DNA from: Candidatus Hecatellales archaeon
GTDB lineage: Archaea > Thermoproteota > Bathyarchaeia > Hecatellales > Hecatellaceae
Direction: 5' to 3'
DNA length: 7,309 bases
Assembly (NCBI GenBank): GCA_003662305.1
Contig: QMXU01000049.1
Coordinates: 1-7,309, forward strand
The notes below the pieces were generated by a model. It saw only the letters and a list, made by a program, of their open reading frames with translations, was not told where the DNA came from and made no database searches. Shown piece by piece: positions 1 to 5,977 of this stretch; position 1 is the stretch's first letter, and the number at the start of each line of letters is the position of its first letter. The translations under genes and the position numbers were made by a program.

Positions 1-1
1 G

Positions 2-364
2 CTTTACGCTGAGGTTTCCGCGGTGAAGCTTTCCCCCTCCAGCAGAAGGGTTTTCCGCTGCGACCTAGTTGACTACTTGGTTGAGAGGTCCAGGGAGTCT
101 GCTGTTCAAGTGGCTTCGGAACTGGCGTACCTGGCGAGGGATGCCCGCTGCGACGGCTACCCTGCACCGCTATATTTAGCCCACCGGTGGACGTCCATTC
201 CAGAGTCAAAGCTCCTCGAGTATGAGGAGGAGGTTTACCGCGGGCTGGAGGAGGCAGGACTGCTGGACGAGCTTTTAAGGGAAGCCGAGGCAGCCAGCTT
301 CAGGAAGGTTCTCCTCGGCTTAACCCACGACTACGAGTTGAGGGAGGAAATAGTTGACTTCTGA
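2..364 (+). CDS. nurA: NurA 5'-3' nuclease, C-terminal part (5' end outside window)
   Basis: This is the 3' end of a gene whose reading frame is open to the left edge, so the in-frame GTG at 23 is probably an internal valine and not the start. About 120 residues are visible. The run RDARCDGYPAPLYLAHRW, followed by a Ser-Pro-Glu/Lys-rich helix and an acidic C-terminal helix, resembles the conserved C-terminal motif of NurA, where a Gly-Tyr-Pro-x-Pro-Leu segment precedes an Ala-His/Asp-Arg. NurA is a toroidal nuclease that works with the HerA translocase to resect DNA double-strand ends, together with Mre11-Rad50, before RadA-dependent recombination. The next gene is herA, overlapping by 11 bases, which strongly supports the call. 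The N-terminal catalytic aspartate and the PIWI-like core lie outside the window. mre11 and rad50 are not seen here. Family identity rests on the C-terminal motif plus context. Confidence 0.8.
   Translation, partial: LYAEVSAVKLSPSSRRVFRCDLVDYLVERSRESAVQVASELAYLARDARCDGYPAPLYLAHRWTSIPESKLLEYEEEVYRGLEEAGLLDELLREAEAASFRKVLLGLTHDYELREEIVDF
343..347 (+). promoter_or_regulatory. Shine-Dalgarno site of herA inside nurA
   Basis: GGAGG lies within the last codons of nurA and ends 6 bases before the TTG at 354. It supports that TTG as the herA start, over the in-frame ATG at 369, which would have a spacer of 21 bases. It also implies translational coupling of the two genes. Confidence 0.6.
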
Positions 365-1940
365 AACTATGCTTGGAAAACTGGAGCTTGGAAGGGTTAG
401 AAGCTCCAGCGGCGACAAGGTTAACCTGGTGGTTACAGCCGAGGCGGAGGTGAGCTTCGGCCAAATAGTTAAGCTGTCCTCGCCTGAAGGTGGGGGAAGA
501 TTCTTTTATGCCAGGGTTACCAATGCCGGAAGCTGCTCCACCCTAGACGAGGTTGAAGAGCTTAAAGACTTAAAGGGCTCTATGCGGACGGTTGGCCCCT
601 ACTCGCAGTACAGGCATGTGGACGCGGTTCTTTTCTTGGAGCGGGATGAGGCTGGAAGGCTTAGAACGCCAACCCTTAACCCTGACTACGGCTGGAAGGC
701 TGAAGCTCTCATAGGCGAAGACTACGACAGCTTAAACCTTGCTGGAGACCTAAAGCTGGGCTATCTCCGTGAGGGTGGAAGAGGCCCCATAAGAGAGGTG
801 GTCGTAGGCTTAAACGTGGAGTTCATACCCAGAATGGCAGCCATGGTAGGCCAGATAGGCTCAGGCAAAACCAACGCCGAGCTGGTTTTAAACTCGGAGC
901 TCATGGCAACCCTAGGCGAAGCAGTAGGCTTAATCTTCGACTTCGCAGGAGAGCTTCTCACAGGTAAAAATATTGGTAAAGGGCTTATAGACCATCCCCT
1001 AGCCTCCACCCACCTCGAATACGTTGGCGTGGCTGACCCCAGTGGAAAGGTAAACTTCACCCCGCTTAGGATAGGGCTTAAAGGCTTGAACCCCCAGCAG
1101 CTCCAATGGCTGCTCTCAGACGTTTCCCAGCCCCAGGTTCACTACGCTATTAAACTCATGAAAAGCTTCGGGGAGAACTGGGTTGAAAGAGCTGTAGTCC
1201 TCTACCAGGAGGAAGATGTGGAAGGAGTTAGAGGGGAGGTTCAAGGTTCAAAGCCTGTTATAGAAGCCCTTCTGAGAAAGCTTTCAAACCTCGACGACGC
1301 AGTTTTCCAGGCAGGGCTCAGCATGGATGTGGCTGAGAAAATAGTGGAGTTCATCGCCGGGGGGAAAACAGTTCTGGTCGACATTTCAGGGCTCAGCGAG
1401 GAAACCCAGAGGCAGGTTGTCACGTGGATTGTAAGCAAGGCTGTAGGCCACTATCGTGAAATGTGGCGTAGCGACTATGAGGCCTGGCTCCGGCTTCCCT
1501 ACCTGCTGATAACGCTGGAGGAAGCCCACAAGTTCCTCGAGGAGCGGGGGGGGATCTTCTCAGACATAGCCCTAACCCATCGAAAGTACAGGGTAGGCCT
1601 GAACGCGGTTACACCACGCCCCTCCCTCATCAACCGGGATGTCTTCGCCGAGCTTTGGACCAAGCTGATCTTGAAAACTACGCTTAGAGAGGACAGGGTT
1701 TACCTCTCCGAGAACACTCCATACCTTGAATACTCCGATGTGGAGCTTAAAATGCTGGACGTAGGAGAAGCCCTACTAGTGTCCCAGCCTAAAATCCAGT
1801 TCGCCGTCCCCGTGAAAATCTTCAACTACAAGGAATACCTGGAAGAACATTTAAAAGCTAAAGTTGAAAAAGCGGAAACCCTCGCCGAAGCCAGAAGAGC
1901 TGAGGTTAAACGCTCCCGGTACGAGGACAACGTGGTATAA
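354..1940 (+). CDS. herA: HerA-family DNA translocase/helicase ATPase
   Basis: A 528-residue hexameric FtsK/HerA-type ATPase that partners NurA in DNA end processing. The first ~100 residues look like the beta-rich HAS-barrel that docks NurA. The Walker A motif GQIGSGKT is at residues 166-173, within the usual HerA context Val-Gly-x-x-Gly-Ser-Gly-Lys-Thr. The Walker B strand LLITLEEAHKFL is at residues 384-395, with the catalytic Glu-Glu followed by Ala-His as in HerA. The segment around TPRPS (420-424), preceded by a His-Arg-Lys-Tyr-x-Val-Gly-Leu stretch, matches the sensor/arginine region (commonly Ser-Gln-Arg-Pro-Ser) of the family. The C-terminus is a charged helix. Length is typical for HerA (about 500-600). 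The TTG start at 354 is favoured by its Shine-Dalgarno spacing; ATG 369 is the alternative. It overlaps nurA by 11 bases, so the two form an operon. A paralogous HerA-like ATPase is possible, but nurA adjacency argues for the true one. Confidence 0.92.
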   Translation: MTSETMLGKLELGRVRSSSGDKVNLVVTAEAEVSFGQIVKLSSPEGGGRFFYARVTNAGSCSTLDEVEELKDLKGSMRTVGPYSQYRHVDAVLFLERDEAGRLRTPTLNPDYGWKAEALIGEDYDSLNLAGDLKLGYLREGGRGPIREVVVGLNVEFIPRMAAMVGQIGSGKTNAELVLNSELMATLGEAVGLIFDFAGELLTGKNIGKGLIDHPLASTHLEYVGVADPSGKVNFTPLRIGLKGLNPQQLQWLLSDVSQPQVHYAIKLMKSFGENWVERAVVLYQEEDVEGVRGEVQGSKPVIEALLRKLSNLDDAVFQAGLSMDVAEKIVEFIAGGKTVLVDISGLSEETQRQVVTWIVSKAVGHYREMWRSDYEAWLRLPYLLITLEEAHKFLEERGGIFSDIALTHRKYRVGLNAVTPRPSLINRDVFAELWTKLILKTTLREDRVYLSENTPYLEYSDVELKMLDVGEALLVSQPKIQFAVPVKIFNYKEYLEEHLKAKVEKAETLAEARRAEVKRSRYEDNVV

Positions 1941-1950
1941 CCTTCAACAG

Positions 1951-1961
1951 AAAACTTTTAT
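1951..1961 (+). promoter_or_regulatory. TATA-like promoter box of the tRNA-Ile gene
   Basis: An AAAACTTTTAT stretch starts 11 bases after the herA stop and ends about 31 bases before the tRNA 5' end. That fits an archaeal TATA box with initiation roughly 25 bases downstream, close to the tRNA. The surrounding DNA is C/T-rich, so the A/T block stands out. Position and composition are the only evidence. Confidence 0.5.
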
Positions 1962-1992
1962 CCCCTCCCGCTCCCTCATTTTAAAATACGGA

Positions 1993-2083
1993 GGGCCGGT
2001 GGCTCAGCCTGGTTAGAGCACACGGCTGATAGACAGCTGCAGAAACCGTGGGGTCGCCGGTTCAAATCCGGCCCGGCCCACCA
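1993..2083 (+). tRNA. tRNA-Ile (anticodon GAU), intron-containing, CCA encoded
   Basis: All arms of the cloverleaf can be drawn. The acceptor stem GGGCCGG (1993-1999) pairs perfectly with CCGGCCC (2073-2079), followed by discriminator A2080 and encoded CCA (2081-2083). The D stem is GCTC/GAGC (2002-2005 with 2016-2019). The anticodon stem is CACGG/CCGTG (2021-2025 with 2046-2050). The variable region has 5 bases. The T stem is GCCGG/CCGGC (2056-2060 with 2068-2072) with loop TTCAAAT. The anticodon loop as written is 20 bases long; removing 13 bases leaves CTGATAA, the usual loop of isoleucine tRNA with anticodon GAT at 2028-2030. The mature tRNA would be 78 bases including CCA. It reads the AUC and AUU codons. 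It stands alone between herA and the fusion gene, with its own TATA-like box and a T-run behind it. Confidence 0.95.
2032..2044 (+). other. 13-base tRNA intron after position 37
   Basis: The intron sits at the canonical archaeal site between bases 37 and 38. Bases 2026-2028 (CTG) can pair with 2040-2042 (CAG), leaving a three-base bulge AAA (2043-2045) on the 3' side and TAG (2030-2032) on the 5' side, as in a bulge-helix-bulge substrate of the splicing endonuclease. The fourth central pair would be an A-G mismatch (2029 with 2039), and the inner helix is at best one A-U pair closing a CAGC loop, so the motif is relaxed. One base of slippage (2031-2043) gives the same mature tRNA. Confidence 0.85.
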
Positions 2084-2101
2084 CCTCCACCTTTAAACGG
2101 C

Positions 2102-2107
2102 TTTTTT
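2102..2107 (+). terminator. T-run terminator after tRNA-Ile
   Basis: Six consecutive T bases begin 19 bases after the CCA end. Archaeal RNA polymerase often terminates at such T-runs without a hairpin. The next promoter box begins about 24 bases further on, consistent with a boundary between transcription units. Confidence 0.5.
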
Positions 2108-2130
2108 GAAGTTTCGCCCTGTTTCTGCCA

Positions 2131-2140
2131 AAATTATAAG
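2131..2140 (+). promoter_or_regulatory. TATA box for the dehydrogenase/hydratase fusion gene
   Basis: AAATTATAAG lies 40 bases upstream of the TTG start. Initiation about 25 bases downstream would fall near 2160-2165 and give a leader of roughly 15-20 bases that contains the Shine-Dalgarno site. Inferred from sequence and spacing only. Confidence 0.55.
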
Positions 2141-2165
2141 TAAGCTCGGCTGCGAAATGTATGTT

Positions 2166-2171
2166 GAGGTG
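2166..2171 (+). promoter_or_regulatory. Shine-Dalgarno site of the fusion gene
   Basis: GAGGTG ends 8 bases before the TTG at 2180 and supports that codon as the start. The nearby ATG at 2161 is in a different frame. Confidence 0.6.
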
Positions 2172-2179
2172 GCTTCAGC

Positions 2180-4213
2180 TTGTCTGAGCTTTACCCCGGA
2201 TATCGTAACCCGTTGATAATTAAGCCTGAAAGGCCGTTGCCGTCGAAAATCGCTGTTGTAGGAGCAGGGGGGATAGGCCCGGACATAGGATACTTCTTCA
2301 AGAGCGCCCTGCCGGAGGCTGAGCTGGTCTTCGTGGATATCATAGAAGAAGCCCTGAAGGGTGCAAGCAGAAGGCTGGAAGCCTACGTGCAAAAGGCTTT
2401 ATCCCTCAGGAAAATGACTCCTGAGAAAGCTGAAAAGGTACGTTCAAAGGTATCCTACACGACGGACTACTCTGAAATCAGGGGTGCAGAGCTGGTTATC
2501 GAAGCAGTAACGGAAAACCTTGAAGTTAAAAAAAAGGTTTTCAGGCAGGTTGAAGAGCTGGTGGACGACGATGCTATCCTAGGCTCTAACACCAGCGCCA
2601 TCCCAGCAGCAAGAATCTTCGCTGACATCAGAAACCCCCGCAGAGCCACCAACGTCCACTTCTTCGCTCCAGCCTGGAGGAATCCGGGCCTGGAAATAAC
2701 CGTATGGGAGAAGGTTGAAAGGGAAATAGTTGACTATCTTTACTGGCTTTTCTGCTATCTTGGGAAGGCTCCCATCCTCGTAAACGACGCTATAGGCTAT
2801 GTGCTGAGCAGGGTTTTCGACAACTGGTGTAACGATGCAGCGCTGCTGCTGGAGGAAAAGGTTGCTACCGCCCCCGAAATAGATAAGGCAGCTGAAGAAT
2901 TCGTCGTTGCAGGGCCCTTCTACGTTTTAAACCTGGCCAAGGGCAACCCCATCATAGTGAAGGCTAACACGCTTCAGATGGAGGAGGGAGAACACTACCG
3001 CCCCGCGAAAATCTTCCATTCCGTTGAGAGCTGGAGGACTTTCAGGCCTGGAAGCAGGTTTGAGGTTCCACCTGAAGTGGCTGGCACCGTTAAGGACAGG
3101 CTTCTAGGCGTCTTCTTCTCTCAGAGCTGTGAGGCTGTGGATAGGGGTATCGCCCTAATAGACGACGTGAACATGGGATGCCAGGTTGCCCTCGCCTTCA
3201 GGAAGGGCCCCTTCGACTTCATGCGCGACCTCGGCGAAGCTGAATTCAGGCGTATCATGGAGAAATACGGGTGTGAGAGGCCTGGAATGCCTCAGCCTCA
3301 ACATGACTTCCAGTATTACCAGAACTTCTACAGGAACATTCTTGTGGACAACCTAGACGGGGTTAAGCTTATCACCATTCGAAGGCCTCACGTGCTTAAC
3401 GCCCTTAACGACGAAGTCAACAATGAAATCCTAGACGTTTTGAAGAAGTTTGAAGGAGACGCTGAAGTTAAAGGCTTCATTATCGCTGGCTACGGCCCCT
3501 CGGTTTTCTGTGCTGGGGCTGACATTGGAAGGTTCCCTGAAGTGTTTGGGAACGCTGAGGCCGCTGCAAACTATGCTAGAGAGTTCTCCAAGCTTTTCAC
3601 TTATATTGACGGGATGAGCAAGCCTGTGGTTGCAGCGGTTAACGGCATAACGCTTGGGGGAGGGCTTGAACTGGCTGTACGCTGCCATAGAATACTTGCC
3701 ACCAAAAACGCCTGGTTCCAGTTTCCAGAGGTCACCCTTGGAATCCTGCCGGGGGTAGGAGGAATGGTTGTGCCCTACCGGAGGTGGGCCAGGAGCAGAA
3801 AGGAGGTTTCAGAGGTCTTCCATAAAATGGTGAGGTTCGCCAGGAGGCTTACCGTCCAGGAAGCCTACAAGCTTGGAATGGTCAGCAAAATCGCTGAAGA
3901 CTACTCCGAGCTTATCAAGCTAGCCGTCTCAGCTGTGGAGGAGCTTGAAGGCAAAGTTGAGAGGATACCGGAGGGCCCTGTGGAAATAGCTGAGCTTACA
4001 CCCGTCGAAACACCTATGGCTGAAAGTTTGCCTCTAAGCAGAGAGGTCGACCTTGTTGTCTGTAAAGCTATAAGGGAGGCTGCTGCAGCCCAAACCCTTG
4101 CTGAGGCGTTGGAGATAAGCTATAAAGCCTTCGGAGAGGTTGCCTGCCTGGAGGCTGCTAGAGAAGGCATATCTGCCTTCATGCAGAGGAGGAAACCCAG
4201 CTTCAAGAAGTAG
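2180..4213 (+). CDS. Bifunctional 3-hydroxyacyl-CoA dehydrogenase / enoyl-CoA hydratase
   Basis: A 677-residue fusion in the archaeal order, dehydrogenase first and hydratase second, opposite to bacterial FadB. Such fusions carry out crotonyl-CoA hydration and 3-hydroxybutyryl-CoA oxidation, or longer-chain equivalents. The NAD-binding domain starts near residue 22 with GAGGIG at 28-33. Two 3HCDH C-terminal segments follow, around GPF at 245-247 and GPF at 343-345. The dehydrogenase has the Ser of SNTS (S139), His160 and Glu172 at the spacing of the catalytic Ser/His/Glu of the family, but the Asn of the usual HFFNP motif is Ala163 and the conserved Asn of the Val-Asn-Arg motif is Ser210. The hydratase domain (about 387-677) keeps both acid residues, Glu497 in GGGLELA and Glu517 in FPEVTLG, with oxyanion-hole glycines. 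The protein is probably cytosolic. The TTG start is set by GAGGTG upstream. The gene looks monocistronic, with the thiolase operon 162 bases downstream. Chain-length specificity cannot be read from the sequence. Confidence 0.93.
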   Translation: MSELYPGYRNPLIIKPERPLPSKIAVVGAGGIGPDIGYFFKSALPEAELVFVDIIEEALKGASRRLEAYVQKALSLRKMTPEKAEKVRSKVSYTTDYSEIRGAELVIEAVTENLEVKKKVFRQVEELVDDDAILGSNTSAIPAARIFADIRNPRRATNVHFFAPAWRNPGLEITVWEKVEREIVDYLYWLFCYLGKAPILVNDAIGYVLSRVFDNWCNDAALLLEEKVATAPEIDKAAEEFVVAGPFYVLNLAKGNPIIVKANTLQMEEGEHYRPAKIFHSVESWRTFRPGSRFEVPPEVAGTVKDRLLGVFFSQSCEAVDRGIALIDDVNMGCQVALAFRKGPFDFMRDLGEAEFRRIMEKYGCERPGMPQPQHDFQYYQNFYRNILVDNLDGVKLITIRRPHVLNALNDEVNNEILDVLKKFEGDAEVKGFIIAGYGPSVFCAGADIGRFPEVFGNAEAAANYAREFSKLFTYIDGMSKPVVAAVNGITLGGGLELAVRCHRILATKNAWFQFPEVTLGILPGVGGMVVPYRRWARSRKEVSEVFHKMVRFARRLTVQEAYKLGMVSKIAEDYSELIKLAVSAVEELEGKVERIPEGPVEIAELTPVETPMAESLPLSREVDLVVCKAIREAAAAQTLAEALEISYKAFGEVACLEAAREGISAFMQRRKPSFKK

Positions 4214-4220
4214 CTGTTCT

Positions 4221-4262
4221 CCCCATTTTTATTTTAAAAAGGTAAAGTAAAACCTTAATTTT
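4221..4262 (+). terminator. T-rich terminator region after the fusion gene
   Basis: A TTTTTATTTT tract (4226-4235) follows the stop codon by 12 bases. A short possible hairpin, AAGGT (4239-4243) with ACCTT (4252-4256), is followed by another T-rich stretch at 4259-4262. The stem is weak, so T-run termination is the more likely mechanism. Confidence 0.45.
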
Positions 4263-4294
4263 CCCTCTATTGCCTATCATCCTGTTAGGATTTT

Positions 4295-4309
4295 GGAAAA
4301 AATTTAAAT
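4295..4309 (+). promoter_or_regulatory. BRE/TATA-like promoter of the thiolase operon (distal)
   Basis: GGAAAAAATTTAAAT has a purine-rich BRE-like segment followed by TTTAAAT (4303-4309). Initiation about 25 bases downstream would give a leader of around 40 bases before the ATG at 4376. No consensus scoring was possible. Confidence 0.5.
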
Positions 4310-4319
4310 CAGTTCCGTA

Positions 4320-4330
4320 GAAAATATAAG
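4320..4330 (+). promoter_or_regulatory. Second TATA-like box of the thiolase operon (proximal)
   Basis: An AAAATATAAG stretch would place initiation near 4350-4355, giving a leader of about 20-25 bases that still includes the Shine-Dalgarno site. It may be the real promoter in place of the distal box, or both may be used. Confidence 0.4.
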
Positions 4331-4360
4331 GAACAAAATTAATCGTAATTGGAGAAGGGT

Positions 4361-4368
4361 AAGGTGAG
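4361..4368 (+). promoter_or_regulatory. Shine-Dalgarno site deciding the thiolase start
   Basis: AAGGTGAG ends 7 bases before the ATG at 4376. It lies inside the longer frame that would start at TTG 4349, and so argues that translation begins at 4376. Confidence 0.65.
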
Positions 4369-4375
4369 ATACGGC

Positions 4376-5530
4376 ATGAGTGAAGTCGCAGTGGTAGGAG
4401 TCGGACAGACAGCCTTCACAAGAGCCTGCGGTGTATCTATCAAAGAACTATGCTTCGAAGCCTTCAGGGAAGCCCTTGAAGACGCTGAAAACCTTCAGCC
4501 ACAGGACATGGACGGCTCTATAATATGCTCCGCCCCAGAATACGACAAGCAAAGGTCTCCAGCCGGAGCCATCGCCGAATATCTAGGCCTAAACCCGAAG
4601 CCAACCTTCTACGCCGAAGCTATATGTGCCTCCAGCACCACAGGCGTAAGAATAGCCTACGGACTGATAAAGTCAGGTTTACATGACCTAGTCGCCGTTA
4701 TAGGCTTCCAGAAGATGTCAGAGCTTTCATCAACCGAAGTTCAGGAGCGTATGGGCCGGGGAGCCGACATCATGTGGGAGTCCCCCTTCGGCCTTTCAAT
4801 GCCAGCTGGGTATGCCCTCTTCGCCAGAGCTCACATGCAAAAATATGGAACAACCGAAGAGCAGCTGGCAAAGATAAAAGTTAAAAGCGGAAAATATTCC
4901 GTTCTGAACCATAAAGCCATATTCCAGAGGGAGGTTTCACTCGAGGAAATCTTGAACTCTAGGGTTATCGCAGCCCCCCTAAAATTCTACGACTGCTGCT
5001 CCAACGCGGACGGAGCTTCCTGCATAATCTTGGCCAGCGCTGAAAAGGCAAGGAAGATAACGGACACACCCGTCTGGATTAGAGGGCTGGGCTCAGCCAG
5101 CGACAGCCTCTCCATGGCCAACAAGGCGAACCTCACAGGTCTGAACTGTGCGGTGGAAGCTGCAAGGCAAGCCTACAAGATGGCTGGCATCGAACCTAAA
5201 GACGTAGACGTAGCTGAAGTCCACGACTGCTTCACCATAGCCGAGCTCATGGCCTACGAAAACCTGGGCTTCTGCAAGCCTGGTGAGGGAGGCAAACTGA
5301 TAGAGGAATGTCAAACCTACATCGACGGCGACATCCCAGTGAACATTGACGGAGGCCTGCTTGGTAAGGGGCATCCCATAGGCGCCACCGGAGGCTCCCA
5401 GGTGCGAACCATAGTTCTCGAGCTTAGAGGAGACGCTGGAAAGCTGCAGGTTAAAGGAGCAGAGATAGGGCTGGTCCACAACATCGGCGGCGTAGGCCTC
5501 TACGGAAACGTAATAATATTCAGCAGGTGA
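4376..5530 (+). CDS. SCP2-type thiolase (acetyl-CoA C-acetyltransferase family)
   Basis: A 384-residue thiolase of the SCP2/archaeal type. The N-terminus MSEVAVVGVGQTAFTR is typical of the family and supports the ATG at 4376; an upstream in-frame TTG at 4349 would add nine residues with no matching family sequence. The nucleophilic cysteine is Cys84 in the motif ICASSTTG. His283 in VHDCFT, His333 in GHPIGATG and His368-Asn369 in the C-terminal HNIGG complete the catalytic set; the second Cys of classical thiolases is replaced by this HN-GG motif, as in other SCP2-type enzymes. The enzyme would cleave a 3-ketoacyl-CoA with CoA, or condense two acyl-CoAs. It leads an operon with the DUF35 gene 7 bases downstream; in archaea such thiolases bind a DUF35 subunit. 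In the known thiolase/HMG-CoA synthase/DUF35 complex a synthase gene is usually nearby, but none is here. A retro-aldolase of the Ltp2 kind is less likely because the Cys is kept. Confidence 0.92.
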   Translation: MSEVAVVGVGQTAFTRACGVSIKELCFEAFREALEDAENLQPQDMDGSIICSAPEYDKQRSPAGAIAEYLGLNPKPTFYAEAICASSTTGVRIAYGLIKSGLHDLVAVIGFQKMSELSSTEVQERMGRGADIMWESPFGLSMPAGYALFARAHMQKYGTTEEQLAKIKVKSGKYSVLNHKAIFQREVSLEEILNSRVIAAPLKFYDCCSNADGASCIILASAEKARKITDTPVWIRGLGSASDSLSMANKANLTGLNCAVEAARQAYKMAGIEPKDVDVAEVHDCFTIAELMAYENLGFCKPGEGGKLIEECQTYIDGDIPVNIDGGLLGKGHPIGATGGSQVRTIVLELRGDAGKLQVKGAEIGLVHNIGGVGLYGNVIIFSR

Positions 5531-5531
5531 G
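5525..5531 (+). promoter_or_regulatory. Shine-Dalgarno site of the DUF35 gene, overlapping the thiolase stop
   Basis: AGGTGAG includes the thiolase TGA stop (5528-5530) and ends 6 bases before ATG 5538. Termination and re-initiation are thus likely to be coupled, which suits two subunits of one complex. Confidence 0.6.
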
Positions 5532-5537
5532 AAAGGG

Positions 5538-5960
5538 ATGGGCTTCGAAAAATTTGGGAAAATTAGCTACACATCTGAAACCAAGGTGAAAGACTTCGTA
5601 AACTACCTGGAGAAAGGTAAAATCATGGCGACCCAGTGTAGAATGTGCAAGAAAATCTATTTCCCGCCTAGGATGGACTGCAGCAACTGCCTTTCCGTCG
5701 ACAGGATGAACTGGAGGGAGATAAACAACGAGTGGACTCTCATAACCTATACCACAGCCCACTTCGCCCCCACAGGCTTCGAAGACGATACCCCCTACAT
5801 GCTGGCCATAGCCGAGTCAGCGGAGGGACTGAAGCTTTTCGCAAGGCTGAGCAAGGATGTAAGCGAAGACCAAGTTAAGCTTGGGATGAAGCTTAAGCTT
5901 ACCCCGGTGAAGCTGCCTAACGGCAAAATCGTTTACGAGTTTAAACCCTTAGGCGAGTAG
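5538..5960 (+). CDS. DUF35 zinc-ribbon/OB-fold protein, thiolase partner
   Basis: A 140-residue protein with the full DUF35 layout: an N-terminal helical segment (about 14-30), a rubredoxin-like zinc ribbon with Cys34-x2-Cys37 and Cys48-x2-Cys51, and a C-terminal OB-fold (about 60-138) beginning with WTLITYTT. Length is normal for the family. DUF35 proteins pair with SCP2-type thiolases; in the archaeal acetoacetyl-CoA thiolase/HMG-CoA synthase complex the DUF35 subunit bridges the two enzymes and shares a CoA-binding site, and in actinobacterial steroid degradation a related protein pairs with the Ltp2 aldolase. Here it sits 7 bases behind the thiolase gene and 17 bases before the oxidoreductase gene, so it is most probably the structural and CoA-binding subunit of this thiolase. 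All four zinc ligands are present. Whether it also contacts the oxidoreductase is unknown. Confidence 0.9.
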   Translation: MGFEKFGKISYTSETKVKDFVNYLEKGKIMATQCRMCKKIYFPPRMDCSNCLSVDRMNWREINNEWTLITYTTAHFAPTGFEDDTPYMLAIAESAEGLKLFARLSKDVSEDQVKLGMKLKLTPVKLPNGKIVYEFKPLGE

Positions 5961-5963
5961 AAG

Positions 5964-5970
5964 GGAGGTG
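5964..5970 (+). promoter_or_regulatory. Shine-Dalgarno site of the LLM oxidoreductase gene
   Basis: GGAGGTG, the strongest such site in the window, ends 7 bases before TTG 5978 and supports that codon over the in-frame ATG at 5999. Confidence 0.65.
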
Positions 5971-5977
5971 CAAAGGT

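Noticed and set aside
23..364. GTG at 23 as the start of a small standalone gene
   Set aside because: The frame is open to base 2 and reads as a plausible beta strand continuing into the NurA-like C-terminus; no Shine-Dalgarno site precedes 23. It is an internal codon of a truncated gene.
761..1438. Minus-strand open frames within herA
   Set aside because: They lie opposite the Walker A and central region of a clearly conserved gene, have no recognisable motifs, and arise from its codon bias.
2026..2045. A 20-base anticodon loop taken at face value, making the tRNA a pseudogene
   Set aside because: All stems pair perfectly and removal of 13 bases restores the standard CTGATAA isoleucine loop, so an intron is the better explanation.
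2093..2392. Minus-strand open frame across the promoter and start of the fusion gene
   Set aside because: It would cover the tRNA T-run, the TATA box and the NAD-binding motif codons of the opposite strand, and its product has no recognisable features.
4239..4256. A strong intrinsic hairpin terminator
   Set aside because: The stem has only five pairs with an eight-base loop, too weak on its own; the T-rich tracts are the better signal.
4349..4375. TTG 4349 as the thiolase start
   Set aside because: The extra residues match nothing typical of thiolases, and AAGGTGAG sits inside them at the right distance from ATG 4376.
4376..5530. Ltp2-type retro-aldolase or HMG-CoA synthase in place of a thiolase
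   Set aside because: The thiolase Cys84 and the HDCFT, GHPIGATG and HNIGG motifs are all present, which fits a thiolase.
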